64,000 nucleotides of DNA from Bacteroidota bacterium (lineage in GTDB: Bacteria > Bacteroidota > Bacteroidia > Bacteroidales > Bacteroidaceae), in contig JAFABG010000036.1 in NCBI GenBank assembly GCA_023426145.1, positions 1-64,000 of the forward strand. Direction: 5' to 3'. Shown in pieces: positions 26,688 through 35,060 of this stretch. The position numbers and the translations under genes are program-made. The notes beneath the pieces were generated by a model, which was given only the letters and a program-made list of their open reading frames with translations, ran no database searches and was not told the DNA's origin. The stretch's first letter is position 1, and each line of letters opens with the position of its first letter.

Positions 26688-26695
26688 CAAAGGTA
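26688..26695 (-). promoter_or_regulatory. -7 promoter box of the coaX operon
   Basis: TACCTTTG on the minus strand lies 23 bases upstream of the TTG start of coaX. Its position inside the longer reading frame decides the start codon. Confidence 0.65.
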
Positions 26696-26841
26696 AAGTA
26701 AAAAAAGAAAAATAGAAGCATAGATAGAGAATAATCTTTTTTTTTACTCCAATAATTATCTAAAAGCAAAGAATTCTAACGATATCATTCATTTATATTA
26801 CTTGTCTTGGGTATATTATTCCATTATCCAACAATTCTTCG

Positions 26842-26849
26842 TATATTCG
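26842..26849 (+). promoter_or_regulatory. Possible -7 box of the DUF4105 gene
   Basis: TATATTCG has one mismatch to TAnnTTTG and lies 28 bases before the ATG at 26878. Confidence 0.35.
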
Positions 26850-26877
26850 CCGCCAAAATAACAAACAGAGATTTTTG

Positions 26878-28065
26878 ATGAAACGAACAATTCTCTATCC
26901 ATTATTAGTATTTAATCTTTTCCTTTTTTCTAGCATACACAGCTTTGCTTCGGAAAGTGATTCTATCAAGCTTAGTTTATTAACTTGTGCTCCAGGGGAA
27001 GAGATTTACTCACTTTTCGGACATACTGCTATTCGTTACGAAAACCCTTCCCGAGGAATAGACGTAGTATTCAACTATGGTTTATTTAGTTTTAATACTC
27101 CTAATTTTATTCTTCGCTTTGCATTAGGTGAAACTGATTATCAATTAGGTGCCACCGACTATAATCATTTTGCCACAGAATATTTTTATTCGGGCCGAAA
27201 TGTATGGCAGCAAACTTTAAACTTAACCAATGAGGAGAAAAATAAGCTTATACAACTCCTAGAACAAAACTACAGACCCGAGAATCGAATATACAGATAT
27301 AATTTTTTTTACGATAACTGCGCAACACGTCCACGCGACAAGATAGAGGATTGTATTGAGGGTAAAATCATATATCCAAATATAGCACCCGAGGGCTCAA
27401 AATCTTTCCGTGACATTGTTCATCAATACTGTAAAGGTCATCCTTGGGCACGGTTTGGAATCGATTTGTGTATTGGAAGCGAAGCAGATAAAGCCATAAC
27501 ACAACGTCAAATGATGTTTGCACCTTTTTACCTCATGAACGCTTTTCAAAATGCAAAGATTGAAAACAAGCTATCCAAGCACCCGCTTATTGTGCAAAAG
27601 GATCTCATCGTAGAAGCACCGTTAGAAGAAAATGAAGGGCCATGGACTCCTACCCCTCTGCAATGCTCTCTTATCCTTTTTATGTTGACTGTTATAGCTA
27701 CTATCTATGGCATACGTAAAAGCAAAGGCTTATGGGGAGTAGACCTAGTTCTGTTTGGTAGTGCAGGTATAGCAGGTTGCATTTTAGCATTCCTATCTCT
27801 ATTTTCAGAACATCCGGCTGTAAGCTCTAACTATTTACTATTAATATTTCACCCTGGGCAACTTCTTTTTCTCCCCTATATTATTTATTGCATTAGAAAA
27901 AGAACAAAATGCTGGTATCTAATATTAAATATTCTTTTTTTAACACTTTTTATAGGCCTTTTCCCACTAATACCGCAGAGATTTGATTTTGCTGTTGTAC
28001 CTTTGGCACTTTGTTTGCTGATACGCTCAGTGAGCAATGTGTTATTGAACTATAGAAATAGATAA
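26878..28065 (+). CDS. DUF4105 (Lnb N-terminal-type) membrane protein
   Basis: This 395-residue protein has an N-terminal signal segment (Leu-Val-Phe-Asn-Leu-Phe-Leu-Phe) and a periplasmic DUF4105 domain (about 25-240). It then has four or five membrane segments at the C-terminus (about 260-390). In the domain Phe-Gly-His-Thr-Ala-Ile-Arg near residue 47 and Tyr-Asp-Asn-Cys-Ala-Thr-Arg near 147 supply the His and Cys of a possible NlpC/P60-like site. The preceding in-frame TTG is less likely than this ATG. The next gene overlaps it by one base. Confidence 0.85.
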   Translation: MKRTILYPLLVFNLFLFSSIHSFASESDSIKLSLLTCAPGEEIYSLFGHTAIRYENPSRGIDVVFNYGLFSFNTPNFILRFALGETDYQLGATDYNHFATEYFYSGRNVWQQTLNLTNEEKNKLIQLLEQNYRPENRIYRYNFFYDNCATRPRDKIEDCIEGKIIYPNIAPEGSKSFRDIVHQYCKGHPWARFGIDLCIGSEADKAITQRQMMFAPFYLMNAFQNAKIENKLSKHPLIVQKDLIVEAPLEENEGPWTPTPLQCSLILFMLTVIATIYGIRKSKGLWGVDLVLFGSAGIAGCILAFLSLFSEHPAVSSNYLLLIFHPGQLLFLPYIIYCIRKRTKCWYLILNILFLTLFIGLFPLIPQRFDFAVVPLALCLLIRSVSNVLLNYRNR

Positions 28066-29639
28066 TGAAAGGACTACTTACCTCGCTGATTACAGTACTC
28101 ACCTTCACTGGACTACAAGCTCAGTCGCTACCTAATTCGCCCAAATTAGTAGTTGGACTGACGATTGATCAGTTACGTACAGACTATTTAGAAGCATTTT
28201 CATCATTGTATGGTGAAAAAGGCTTTAAACGTCTCTGGAAAGAAGGTAGGGTCTTTCGCAATACAGAATACACATTTAGTGGCGTTGATCGCGCTTCAGC
28301 AATAGCATCCATTTATAGCGGAACAACCCCGTCAATAAACGGAATTATATCTAATCGCTGGATGGATGTAGCGACTCTTCGTACTGTGAATAGTACAGCA
28401 GATCCTGCTTTTATGGGATATTATACGGATCAAACCTGTGCTCCTACTAAACTATTAACTTCAACCATTGCTGACGAACTAAAAATTGCAACACAAGGAA
28501 AAGGCCTTGTATATGCTATTGCTCCATATTGTGATGCAGCCATCTTTGCTGCGGGACATGCAGGAAACGGAGCTTTTTGGATCAATCCTAATACAGGAAA
28601 ATGGAGTGGAACCACTTATTATGGAGAGTTTCCTTGGTGGGCAAGTCAATATAATGATCGTCAAGCTATAGATTTCCGTATCTCAAGTTTAACTTGGGAA
28701 CCTGTATATCCACGAGGGATGTATACCTTCCTGCCAGATTGGCGTGATGTCGTTTTCAAATATAAATTAGATGATGACCGCAATAATAAATACCGCCGCT
28801 TCATCACTAGCCCTTTCGTAAATGATGAAGTAAATGCCCTTGCCACAGAAGCAATCAATAAAGGCTCAGTTGGCATGGATGATATTACTGACTTATTGTC
28901 ATTAACATACTATGCCGGAAATTATGGGCATAAATCCCCCCAAGAATGCGCGATGGAAATACAAGACAGTTATGTTCGTCTTGATCGTAGCATTGCTAAC
29001 CTTTTAGATTTACTTGATGCAAAAGTAGGTCTACAAAATGTTCTTATTTTTGTCACTTCTACAGGATATACAGACAGTGAATCTGCGGACTCAGGACTCT
29101 ACAAAATACCTACCGGAGAATTTCATCTTAACCGTTGCAGTGCATTGTTGAATATGTTTCTAATGGCCACTTACGGAGAAGGTAAATACGTTGAAGCCTA
29201 TAATGATAAACAAATATACCTAAACCACAAATTAATAGAACAAAAGCAATTAAATTTAACAGAGGTACAAGAGAAATCTGCTGACTTCTTGATGCAATTT
29301 AGTGGTGTAAACGAAGCTTATTCTGCCCATAGACTTCTTCTAGGAGCATGGACACCTGATATCTATAAAATACGTAACGGATACCATCGTAAACGTTCAG
29401 GCGATTTAATCATTGATGTATTACCGGGATGGACAGTAGTCAATGAAAATACAGGCGAGAATAAAGTTATTCGCCATTCATACATTCCATCTCCACTAAT
29501 TTTCATGGGTAATTCTGTGAAACCGGCCATCATTCAGACTCCTGTAACTATAGATCATATAGCGCCAACACTGGCACATTTCATGCGAATTAGGGCTCCC
29601 AATGCCTGTTCATCTACTCCTATTACCGATCTGCGGTAA
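28065..29639 (+). CDS. Alkaline-phosphatase-fold protein, probably catalytically inactive
   Basis: This 524-residue exported protein (signal cleaved near Leu-Gln-Ala) aligns by eye along its length with PafA-type alkaline phosphatases. Val-Gly-Leu-Thr-Ile-Asp-Gln-Leu-Arg keeps the first metal Asp. However, the nucleophile segment reads Ser-Gly-Val-Asp-Arg-Ala-Ser-Ala-Ile-Ala-Ser-Ile-Tyr-Ser-Gly-Thr-Thr-Pro, with no Thr/Ser at the nucleophile position. The Asp-His pair expected after Leu-Phe-Leu-Thr is Ser-Thr-Gly-Tyr. The Lys/Arg pair before Ala-Gly-His is lost, and the last His ligand is replaced. I infer a pseudoenzyme. It is coupled to the DUF4105 gene (TAATG overlap) and lies upstream of secA. 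Confidence 0.8.
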   Translation: MKGLLTSLITVLTFTGLQAQSLPNSPKLVVGLTIDQLRTDYLEAFSSLYGEKGFKRLWKEGRVFRNTEYTFSGVDRASAIASIYSGTTPSINGIISNRWMDVATLRTVNSTADPAFMGYYTDQTCAPTKLLTSTIADELKIATQGKGLVYAIAPYCDAAIFAAGHAGNGAFWINPNTGKWSGTTYYGEFPWWASQYNDRQAIDFRISSLTWEPVYPRGMYTFLPDWRDVVFKYKLDDDRNNKYRRFITSPFVNDEVNALATEAINKGSVGMDDITDLLSLTYYAGNYGHKSPQECAMEIQDSYVRLDRSIANLLDLLDAKVGLQNVLIFVTSTGYTDSESADSGLYKIPTGEFHLNRCSALLNMFLMATYGEGKYVEAYNDKQIYLNHKLIEQKQLNLTEVQEKSADFLMQFSGVNEAYSAHRLLLGAWTPDIYKIRNGYHRKRSGDLIIDVLPGWTVVNENTGENKVIRHSYIPSPLIFMGNSVKPAIIQTPVTIDHIAPTLAHFMRIRAPNACSSTPITDLR

Positions 29640-29692
29640 AAGAATACTCACAAAAACCATGCGCAAATCTTAAATAAATCAGCATTTTAATG

Positions 29693-29700
29693 TAACTTTG
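29693..29700 (+). promoter_or_regulatory. -7 promoter box of secA
   Basis: TAACTTTG lies 116 bases before the secA ATG, giving a leader of about 110 nt. The leader contains a small GTCAC...GTGAC hairpin at 29714-29736. Confidence 0.5.
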
Positions 29701-29816
29701 CGCCAATATATTGTCACTATGCATAGCTTCGTGACTGTTTTGCATCACTTTTCTTTTATTATAAGATAAGCATGCAAGATATAACTCATAATGAATAATA
29801 AACTAAATAATACAAC

Positions 29817-32800
29817 ATGGGATTCAATGAAATTTTAAGCTCGATTTTCGGAAACAAATCCGCACGAGACATGAAAGAGATCAAGCCCTGGGTAGAAAAA
29901 ATTAAAGCAGCCTACCCTGAGATTGAAGCACTCGATAATGATGCTCTTCGTGCCAAAACAGAAGAACTAAAACAATACATCCGTGAATCAGCTAATGCAG
30001 AACGTGCAAAAGTTGAAGAGCTAAAAGCAAGCATCGAAAGTTTAGAACTGGAAGATCGTGAAGATGTTTTTGCACAAATAGACAAAATAGAAAAAGAAAT
30101 TCTAGAAAAATACGAAAAGGCATTAGACGAAGTATTACCTGCTGCTTTTTCTATTGTTAAAGCATCTGCTAAACGATTTGCAGAAAATGAAGAAATCGTA
30201 GTTACTGCTACAGATTTTGATCGTGAGTTAGCTGCAAATAGAGATTTTGTAAGAATTGAAGGTGAAAAGGCTATTTATAAGAACCATTGGAATGCTGGAG
30301 GCAATGATACGGTATGGAACATGATTCATTACGATGTACAGTTGTTTGGTGGCGTTGTTCTTCATAAAGGAAAAATTGCTGAAATGGCCACCGGTGAAGG
30401 TAAAACACTTGTTGCCACACTCCCTGTTTTCTTAAATGCTCTTACTGGAAACGGAGTGCATGTGGTTACTGTGAACGACTATCTAGCCAAACGTGACTCT
30501 GAATGGATGGGGCCTCTTTATATGTTTCATGGACTAAGCGTAGATTGTATTGACCGCCACCAGCCTAACTCTGATGCTAGACGCCAAGCTTATCTTGCCG
30601 ATATCACCTTTGGTACAAATAACGAATTTGGTTTCGACTACTTACGCGATAATATGGCCATCAGTCCCAAAGACCTTGTACAACGTCAACACAATTATGC
30701 AATTGTCGATGAGGTTGACTCCGTGCTTATTGATGATGCACGTACGCCACTTATTATATCAGGTCCTGTTCCTAAAGGTGACGATCAACTCTTTGAACAA
30801 CTTCGCCCCTTGGTGGAAAGACTTGTTGATGCTCAAAAAATATTAGCTACAAAATATCTCTCTGACGCCAAACGCTTAATAGCTTCAAACGATAAGAAAG
30901 AAGTAGAAGAAGGTTTCCTTGCTCTTTATCGTAGCCATAAATGTCTCCCCAAAAATAAAGCATTAATTAAGTACCTTAGTGAACAAGGGGTTAAAGCGGG
31001 TATGCTAAAGACTGAGGAAGTATATATGGAACAGAACAACAAGCGTATGCATGAAGTTACTGAGCCATTATATTTCGTTATTGATGAAAAGCTCAATAGC
31101 GTAGACCTTACTGACAAAGGTATTGATCTTATTACAGGTAATGCTGAAGACCCTACTTTATTTGTTCTTCCTGATATTGCCGCTCAACTTTCTGAGCTTG
31201 AAAATATGAGCTTGACCAACGAAGAACTGTTGGAAAAGAAAGATGAGCTTTTAACAAACTATGCAGTTAAATCGGAACGTGTTCATACTATCAACCAATT
31301 ACTAAAAGCATACACAATGTTCGAGAAAGACGACGAGTATGTTGTCATCGATGGACAAGTGAAGATAGTAGACGAACAGACTGGACGTATTATGGAAGGT
31401 CGCCGTTATTCCGACGGATTGCATCAAGCTATTGAAGCAAAAGAACGTGTAAAAGTGGAAGCTGCCACTCAAACCTTCGCTACAATTACGCTTCAAAACT
31501 ACTTCCGTATGTATAACAAGTTATCTGGTATGACAGGTACTGCTGAAACGGAAGCTGGAGAACTTTGGGACATCTACAAGTTAGATGTAGTTGTTATTCC
31601 GACTAATCGGCCAATCTCACGAAAAGACATGAATGATCGCGTTTACAAAACTAAACGTGAAAAATATAAAGCTGTTATTGAAGAAATTGAGCAATTAGTT
31701 CAAGCAGGTCGTCCGGTACTAGTGGGTACAACTTCTGTAGAAATTTCTGAAATGCTAAGCAAGATGCTTACTATGCGTAAAATTGAGCATAGCGTATTGA
31801 ATGCGAAGTTGCATCAAAAAGAAGCAGAAATCGTAGCTAAAGCTGGTTTCAGTTGTGCGGTAACTATCGCAACTAACATGGCCGGTCGTGGTACAGATAT
31901 TAAACTTAGCCCGGAAGTTAAAGCTGCAGGTGGTTTAGCTATTATCGGTACAGAACGTCATGAATCTCGTCGTGTTGACCGTCAGTTAAGAGGACGTGCT
32001 GGTCGACAAGGTGACCCAGGATCTTCTGTTTTCTTTGTTTCATTGGAAGATGATTTGATGCGTTTATTTTCATCTGACCGCATAGCTAGTGTTATGGACA
32101 AGCTTGGGTTCCAAGAAGGTGAAATGATTGAACATAAGATGATTTCTAACTCCATAGAACGTGCCCAAAAGAAAGTTGAAGAAAACAACTTCGGTATTCG
32201 TAAACGTCTATTGGAGTATGATGATGTAATGAACAAACAACGTACAGTTGTTTACACCAAACGTCGTCATGCTTTAATGGGTGAACGCATCGGCATGGAC
32301 ATTGTCAACATGATATGGGATCGTTGCGCGAATGCAATTGAGAATAACGATTATGAAGGTTGTCAGATGGAATTGCTTCAAACACTTGCTATGGAGGTTC
32401 CATTTACTGAAGACGATTTCCGCAATGAAAAGAAAGAAGCATTGGCCGAGAAGACATTCAATCTTGCAATAGAAAACTTCAAACGTAAGACAGAACGTTT
32501 AGCACAAATAGCGAATCCAGTAATCAAACAAGTATATGAGAACCAAGGTCACATGTACGAAAATATATTGATTCCTGTTACAGATGGCAAACGAATGTAC
32601 AATATCTCTTGTAATTTGAAAGCAGCCTACGAGTCTGAATCTAAAGAGGTGGTTAAATCGTTTGAGAAATCAATATTGCTCCATGTTATCGATGAATCTT
32701 GGAAAGAAAATCTGAGAGAATTAGATGAACTGAAGCATTCTGTTCAGAACGCAAGTTACGAACAAAAAGATCCATTACTCATCTATAAGTTGGAATCTGT

Positions 32801-33140
32801 TACGTTGTTTGATGCAATGGTTAATAAGATCAATAATCAAACCGTTTCCATTCTTATGCGTGGACAAATCCCAATGCAACAAGAAGCTTCTGCTGATGAG
32901 ACTCAAGCTCCACGAAGAGTAGAAGTTCGTCAGGCAGCTCCTGAGCAACGCCAAGACATGAGCAAATATCGCGAGCAGAAGCAAGATCTAAATGACCCCA
33001 ATCAGCAAGCTGCTGCCGGACAAGATACACGCGAACAACAAAAGCGTGAACCTATTCGTGCAGAAAAGACTGTAGGTAGAAATGATCCTTGTCCTTGCGG
33101 AAGTGGTAAAAAATACAAAAACTGTCACGGCAAACAGTAA
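29817..33140 (+). CDS. secA: Preprotein translocase subunit SecA
   Basis: SecA is the ATPase motor that drives proteins through SecYEG. The 1107-residue protein has Walker A Met-Ala-Thr-Gly-Glu-Gly-Lys-Thr at about 190-197, Val-Asp-Glu-Val-Asp-Ser Walker B near 300 and the helicase-like Ala-Gly-Arg-Gly-Thr-Asp-Ile near 688. It ends in the zinc-binding SEC-C motif Cys-Pro-Cys-Gly-Ser-Gly-Lys-Lys-Tyr-Lys-Asn-Cys-His near the C-terminus. It is longer than E. coli SecA (901), as usual in Bacteroidetes, with insertions in the preprotein-binding region around residues 340-480. It is monocistronic, with terminators downstream. Confidence 0.98.
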   Translation: MGFNEILSSIFGNKSARDMKEIKPWVEKIKAAYPEIEALDNDALRAKTEELKQYIRESANAERAKVEELKASIESLELEDREDVFAQIDKIEKEILEKYEKALDEVLPAAFSIVKASAKRFAENEEIVVTATDFDRELAANRDFVRIEGEKAIYKNHWNAGGNDTVWNMIHYDVQLFGGVVLHKGKIAEMATGEGKTLVATLPVFLNALTGNGVHVVTVNDYLAKRDSEWMGPLYMFHGLSVDCIDRHQPNSDARRQAYLADITFGTNNEFGFDYLRDNMAISPKDLVQRQHNYAIVDEVDSVLIDDARTPLIISGPVPKGDDQLFEQLRPLVERLVDAQKILATKYLSDAKRLIASNDKKEVEEGFLALYRSHKCLPKNKALIKYLSEQGVKAGMLKTEEVYMEQNNKRMHEVTEPLYFVIDEKLNSVDLTDKGIDLITGNAEDPTLFVLPDIAAQLSELENMSLTNEELLEKKDELLTNYAVKSERVHTINQLLKAYTMFEKDDEYVVIDGQVKIVDEQTGRIMEGRRYSDGLHQAIEAKERVKVEAATQTFATITLQNYFRMYNKLSGMTGTAETEAGELWDIYKLDVVVIPTNRPISRKDMNDRVYKTKREKYKAVIEEIEQLVQAGRPVLVGTTSVEISEMLSKMLTMRKIEHSVLNAKLHQKEAEIVAKAGFSCAVTIATNMAGRGTDIKLSPEVKAAGGLAIIGTERHESRRVDRQLRGRAGRQGDPGSSVFFVSLEDDLMRLFSSDRIASVMDKLGFQEGEMIEHKMISNSIERAQKKVEENNFGIRKRLLEYDDVMNKQRTVVYTKRRHALMGERIGMDIVNMIWDRCANAIENNDYEGCQMELLQTLAMEVPFTEDDFRNEKKEALAEKTFNLAIENFKRKTERLAQIANPVIKQVYENQGHMYENILIPVTDGKRMYNISCNLKAAYESESKEVVKSFEKSILLHVIDESWKENLRELDELKHSVQNASYEQKDPLLIYKLESVTLFDAMVNKINNQTVSILMRGQIPMQQEASADETQAPRRVEVRQAAPEQRQDMSKYREQKQDLNDPNQQAAAGQDTREQQKREPIRAEKTVGRNDPCPCGSGKKYKNCHGKQ

Positions 33141-33150
33141 GAGATAATCG

Positions 33151-33184
33151 CGTTTAGATTAGGATATTTTTCCTAATCTAAACG
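33151..33184 (+). terminator. Hairpin after secA
   Basis: Arms of about 13-14 bp (33151-33164 and 33171-33184) enclose a short T-rich loop. No T-run follows, so it may be an mRNA 3-prime stabiliser in tandem with the next terminator. Confidence 0.5.
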
Positions 33185-33196
33185 TACTAAATTAAT

Positions 33197-33241
33197 AAAA
33201 GAAAGCCTCAAACGGTTAAAAACTGTTTGAGGCTTTCTTTT
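33197..33241 (+). terminator. Intrinsic terminator of secA
   Basis: A 17-bp perfect stem (33197-33213 with 33225-33241) includes the core AAGCCTCAAAC/GTTTGAGGCTT and ends in a T-rich tail. Confidence 0.85.
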
Positions 33242-33256
33242 ATTCTTGCAAAATAC

Positions 33257-33264
33257 TACTTTTG
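33257..33264 (+). promoter_or_regulatory. -7 promoter box, DUF6340-like gene
   Basis: TACTTTTG lies 27 bases before the ATG at 33292. It rules out the longer reading frame that starts inside the promoter at 33262. Confidence 0.6.
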
Positions 33265-33291
33265 CTTCTACTACTTAAAGAAATCACAACT

Positions 33292-34407
33292 ATGACTAAA
33301 TTCTATTCACTGGTATTTGCTTCTATACTCATACTTGGACTGGGCGGTTGCCAAAGTCTAGAACAAATTTCGATTGATTATTTGGAACCGGGAGATGTAT
33401 CTTTTCCTGCTCAGTTCCGAAAAGTAGCTATTGTGAACAACACCTCCTCAGAATCTGATAGCATATTTATGTTACCGCTTAACAAGCAGAAAACTGATAA
33501 AGAAGGTGAAGTAGCCTCCGGAATAGCCTATTTTAGAGGAGAAAGTAGACTTGCTACCGAAGCTTTAGCAGAAGAAATAGCAAAGCAAAACTACTTCGAA
33601 AGTGTTATAATCTGTGATTCTGCGCTAAGATCTTCTGACAATCTTCAGCGTGAAAATAGACTTAGTCAGGAGGAAGTTCAGGAATTGTCGTCCGATCTAG
33701 GAGTCGATTTTATCATATCATTAGAAGATTTACAATTCAAAGCTACGAAGGCTATTCACTTTATACCTGAATATAACAGCTTCAAGGGAACTGTTGATGT
33801 TAAAGCCTATCCAACAGTCTCCATTTACCTACCCAATCGAAGCAAACCTATGACTACTCTACATCTCAATGACAGCATATTCTGGGAGGATTATGGGGGT
33901 ACAGCTGTGGAAGCTATAAGTGGCTTAATATCCGATAAAGAAGTAATCAAGGAAGCATCCGATTTTGCAGGAACAGTACCTGTTAAATCACTCGTCCCCA
34001 TGTGGAAAACCGATAAAAGATATATTTATACTGGTGGCTCCGTGCAAATGCGAGATGCAGCAGTCTATGTACGTGAAAATTCTTGGGATAATGCGTATGA
34101 ACTATGGAACCAAGTATACAATGCCACAAAAAAAGGAAAGAAAAAGATGATGGCTGCACTGAACATTGCGGTATATTATGAAATGAAAGATAGCATTGAT
34201 TTGGCCGAAAAGTGGGCAAACAAAGCACAACAGTTAGCTATGGATGCAGAAAAAATCAAGAATATAGAAGAAATGGAGAAGATCAACTCTTACAATATGC
34301 CAGAGGAAATTTACTTATCCACTCTATACGTAAACAAACTAAAAGAACGCAACAGCCAATTACCAAAGCTAAAAATGCAAATGGAGCGATTTAATGATGA
34401 TTTTTGA
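33292..34407 (+). CDS. DUF6340-like lipoprotein with TPR-like C-terminus
   Basis: This 371-residue protein has a lipobox (Leu-Gly-Gly-Cys, Cys20 counted from this start), so it is probably an outer or inner membrane lipoprotein. The N-terminal two-thirds contain Ile-Asp-Tyr-Leu-Glu-Pro-Gly and Lys-Val-Ala-Ile-Val-Asn-Asn, which I associate with the DUF6340 family of Bacteroidetes. The C-terminal 110 residues form helical pairs resembling TPRs (Asp-Asn-Ala-Tyr-Glu-Leu-Trp onward). Function is unknown. The start is set by the promoter at 33257. Confidence 0.65.
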   Translation: MTKFYSLVFASILILGLGGCQSLEQISIDYLEPGDVSFPAQFRKVAIVNNTSSESDSIFMLPLNKQKTDKEGEVASGIAYFRGESRLATEALAEEIAKQNYFESVIICDSALRSSDNLQRENRLSQEEVQELSSDLGVDFIISLEDLQFKATKAIHFIPEYNSFKGTVDVKAYPTVSIYLPNRSKPMTTLHLNDSIFWEDYGGTAVEAISGLISDKEVIKEASDFAGTVPVKSLVPMWKTDKRYIYTGGSVQMRDAAVYVRENSWDNAYELWNQVYNATKKGKKKMMAALNIAVYYEMKDSIDLAEKWANKAQQLAMDAEKIKNIEEMEKINSYNMPEEIYLSTLYVNKLKERNSQLPKLKMQMERFNDDF

Positions 34408-34438
34408 TTAAATAATGCTTGTGTTATTGTTTTTTTTA

Positions 34439-34446
34439 TACCTTTG
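34439..34446 (+). promoter_or_regulatory. -7 promoter box of the following small gene
   Basis: TACCTTTG lies 21 bases before the ATG at 34468. TTG at 34419-34421 may be the -33 element, with a somewhat short 17-base spacer. Confidence 0.6.
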
Positions 34447-34467
34447 AACTATCAAAAAGGAAAACCT

Positions 34468-34914
34468 ATGAAACTGAGTCAACAATCCTTATCCATCATC
34501 GAATCGGCAATTAAAGATGCTGCTGACAAATACGTTTGTGGATGTGAACAAACCACCGTAACTGATATTCATTTACAACCTGACCAAGTGTCAGGACAAC
34601 TCACGATATTCAACGATGACGATGAAGAGCTTGCCAATGTATTAGTCGAAGAATGGGCTACATACGATGGGGATGATTTCATAGAAAACGTAGAACCGGG
34701 CTTAAGAAACATTCTGAACCGAATGAAAACTGCTGGTGATTTTGACAAAGTAAACATACTTAAGCCCTACTCATTTGTGCTTGTGGATGAAGAAAAGGAA
34801 ACATTAGCCGATTTACTTTTAGTTGATGATGACACCTTACTTGTGGACAATGAACTTCTAAAAGGTTTGGATAAAGAATTAGATGATTTTCTAAAAGATT
34901 TGCTAGAAAAGTAG
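34468..34914 (+). CDS. Conserved small acidic protein, function unknown
   Basis: This 148-residue soluble protein has no signal peptide. It starts Met-Lys-Leu-Ser-Gln-Gln-Ser-Leu-Ser-Ile-Ile-Glu and is very acidic in the C-terminal 50 residues (repeated Asp-Asp-Asp and Leu-Asp-Lys-Glu-Leu-Asp-Asp-Phe-Leu). Two cysteines occur close together (Val-Cys-Gly-Cys, near residue 24). I do not recognise a named family. The upstream frame to 34444 crosses the promoter box and is rejected. It is followed by a strong terminator shared with valS. Confidence 0.65.
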   Translation: MKLSQQSLSIIESAIKDAADKYVCGCEQTTVTDIHLQPDQVSGQLTIFNDDDEELANVLVEEWATYDGDDFIENVEPGLRNILNRMKTAGDFDKVNILKPYSFVLVDEEKETLADLLLVDDDTLLVDNELLKGLDKELDDFLKDLLEK

Positions 34915-35005
34915 AAGCTTACGCCTACTTCAGTCTCAAGTTTATTTCTTGATAAAAGCATCATAACTTAATCGCTTTACAGAAAATTAGTTTATTGACA
35001 AATAT

Positions 35006-35042
35006 AAAAAAGGCATCTAGAACCATTCTAGATGCCTTTTTT
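35006..35042. terminator. Bidirectional terminator
   Basis: A perfect stem of about 17 bp (core AGGCATCTAGAA/TTCTAGATGCCT) is flanked by A-run and T-run, between the convergent small acidic gene and valS. Confidence 0.9.
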
Positions 35043-35060
35043 GCATATAAGCTTATTTAT

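Noticed and set aside
25933..26769. 278-residue version of CoaX
   Set aside because: The extra N-terminus is unlike the family and includes the promoter; the TTG start at 26664 is better.
28430..28876. Overlapping minus-strand frames inside the phosphatase-fold gene
   Set aside because: Shadows of the intact plus-strand gene with no protein character.
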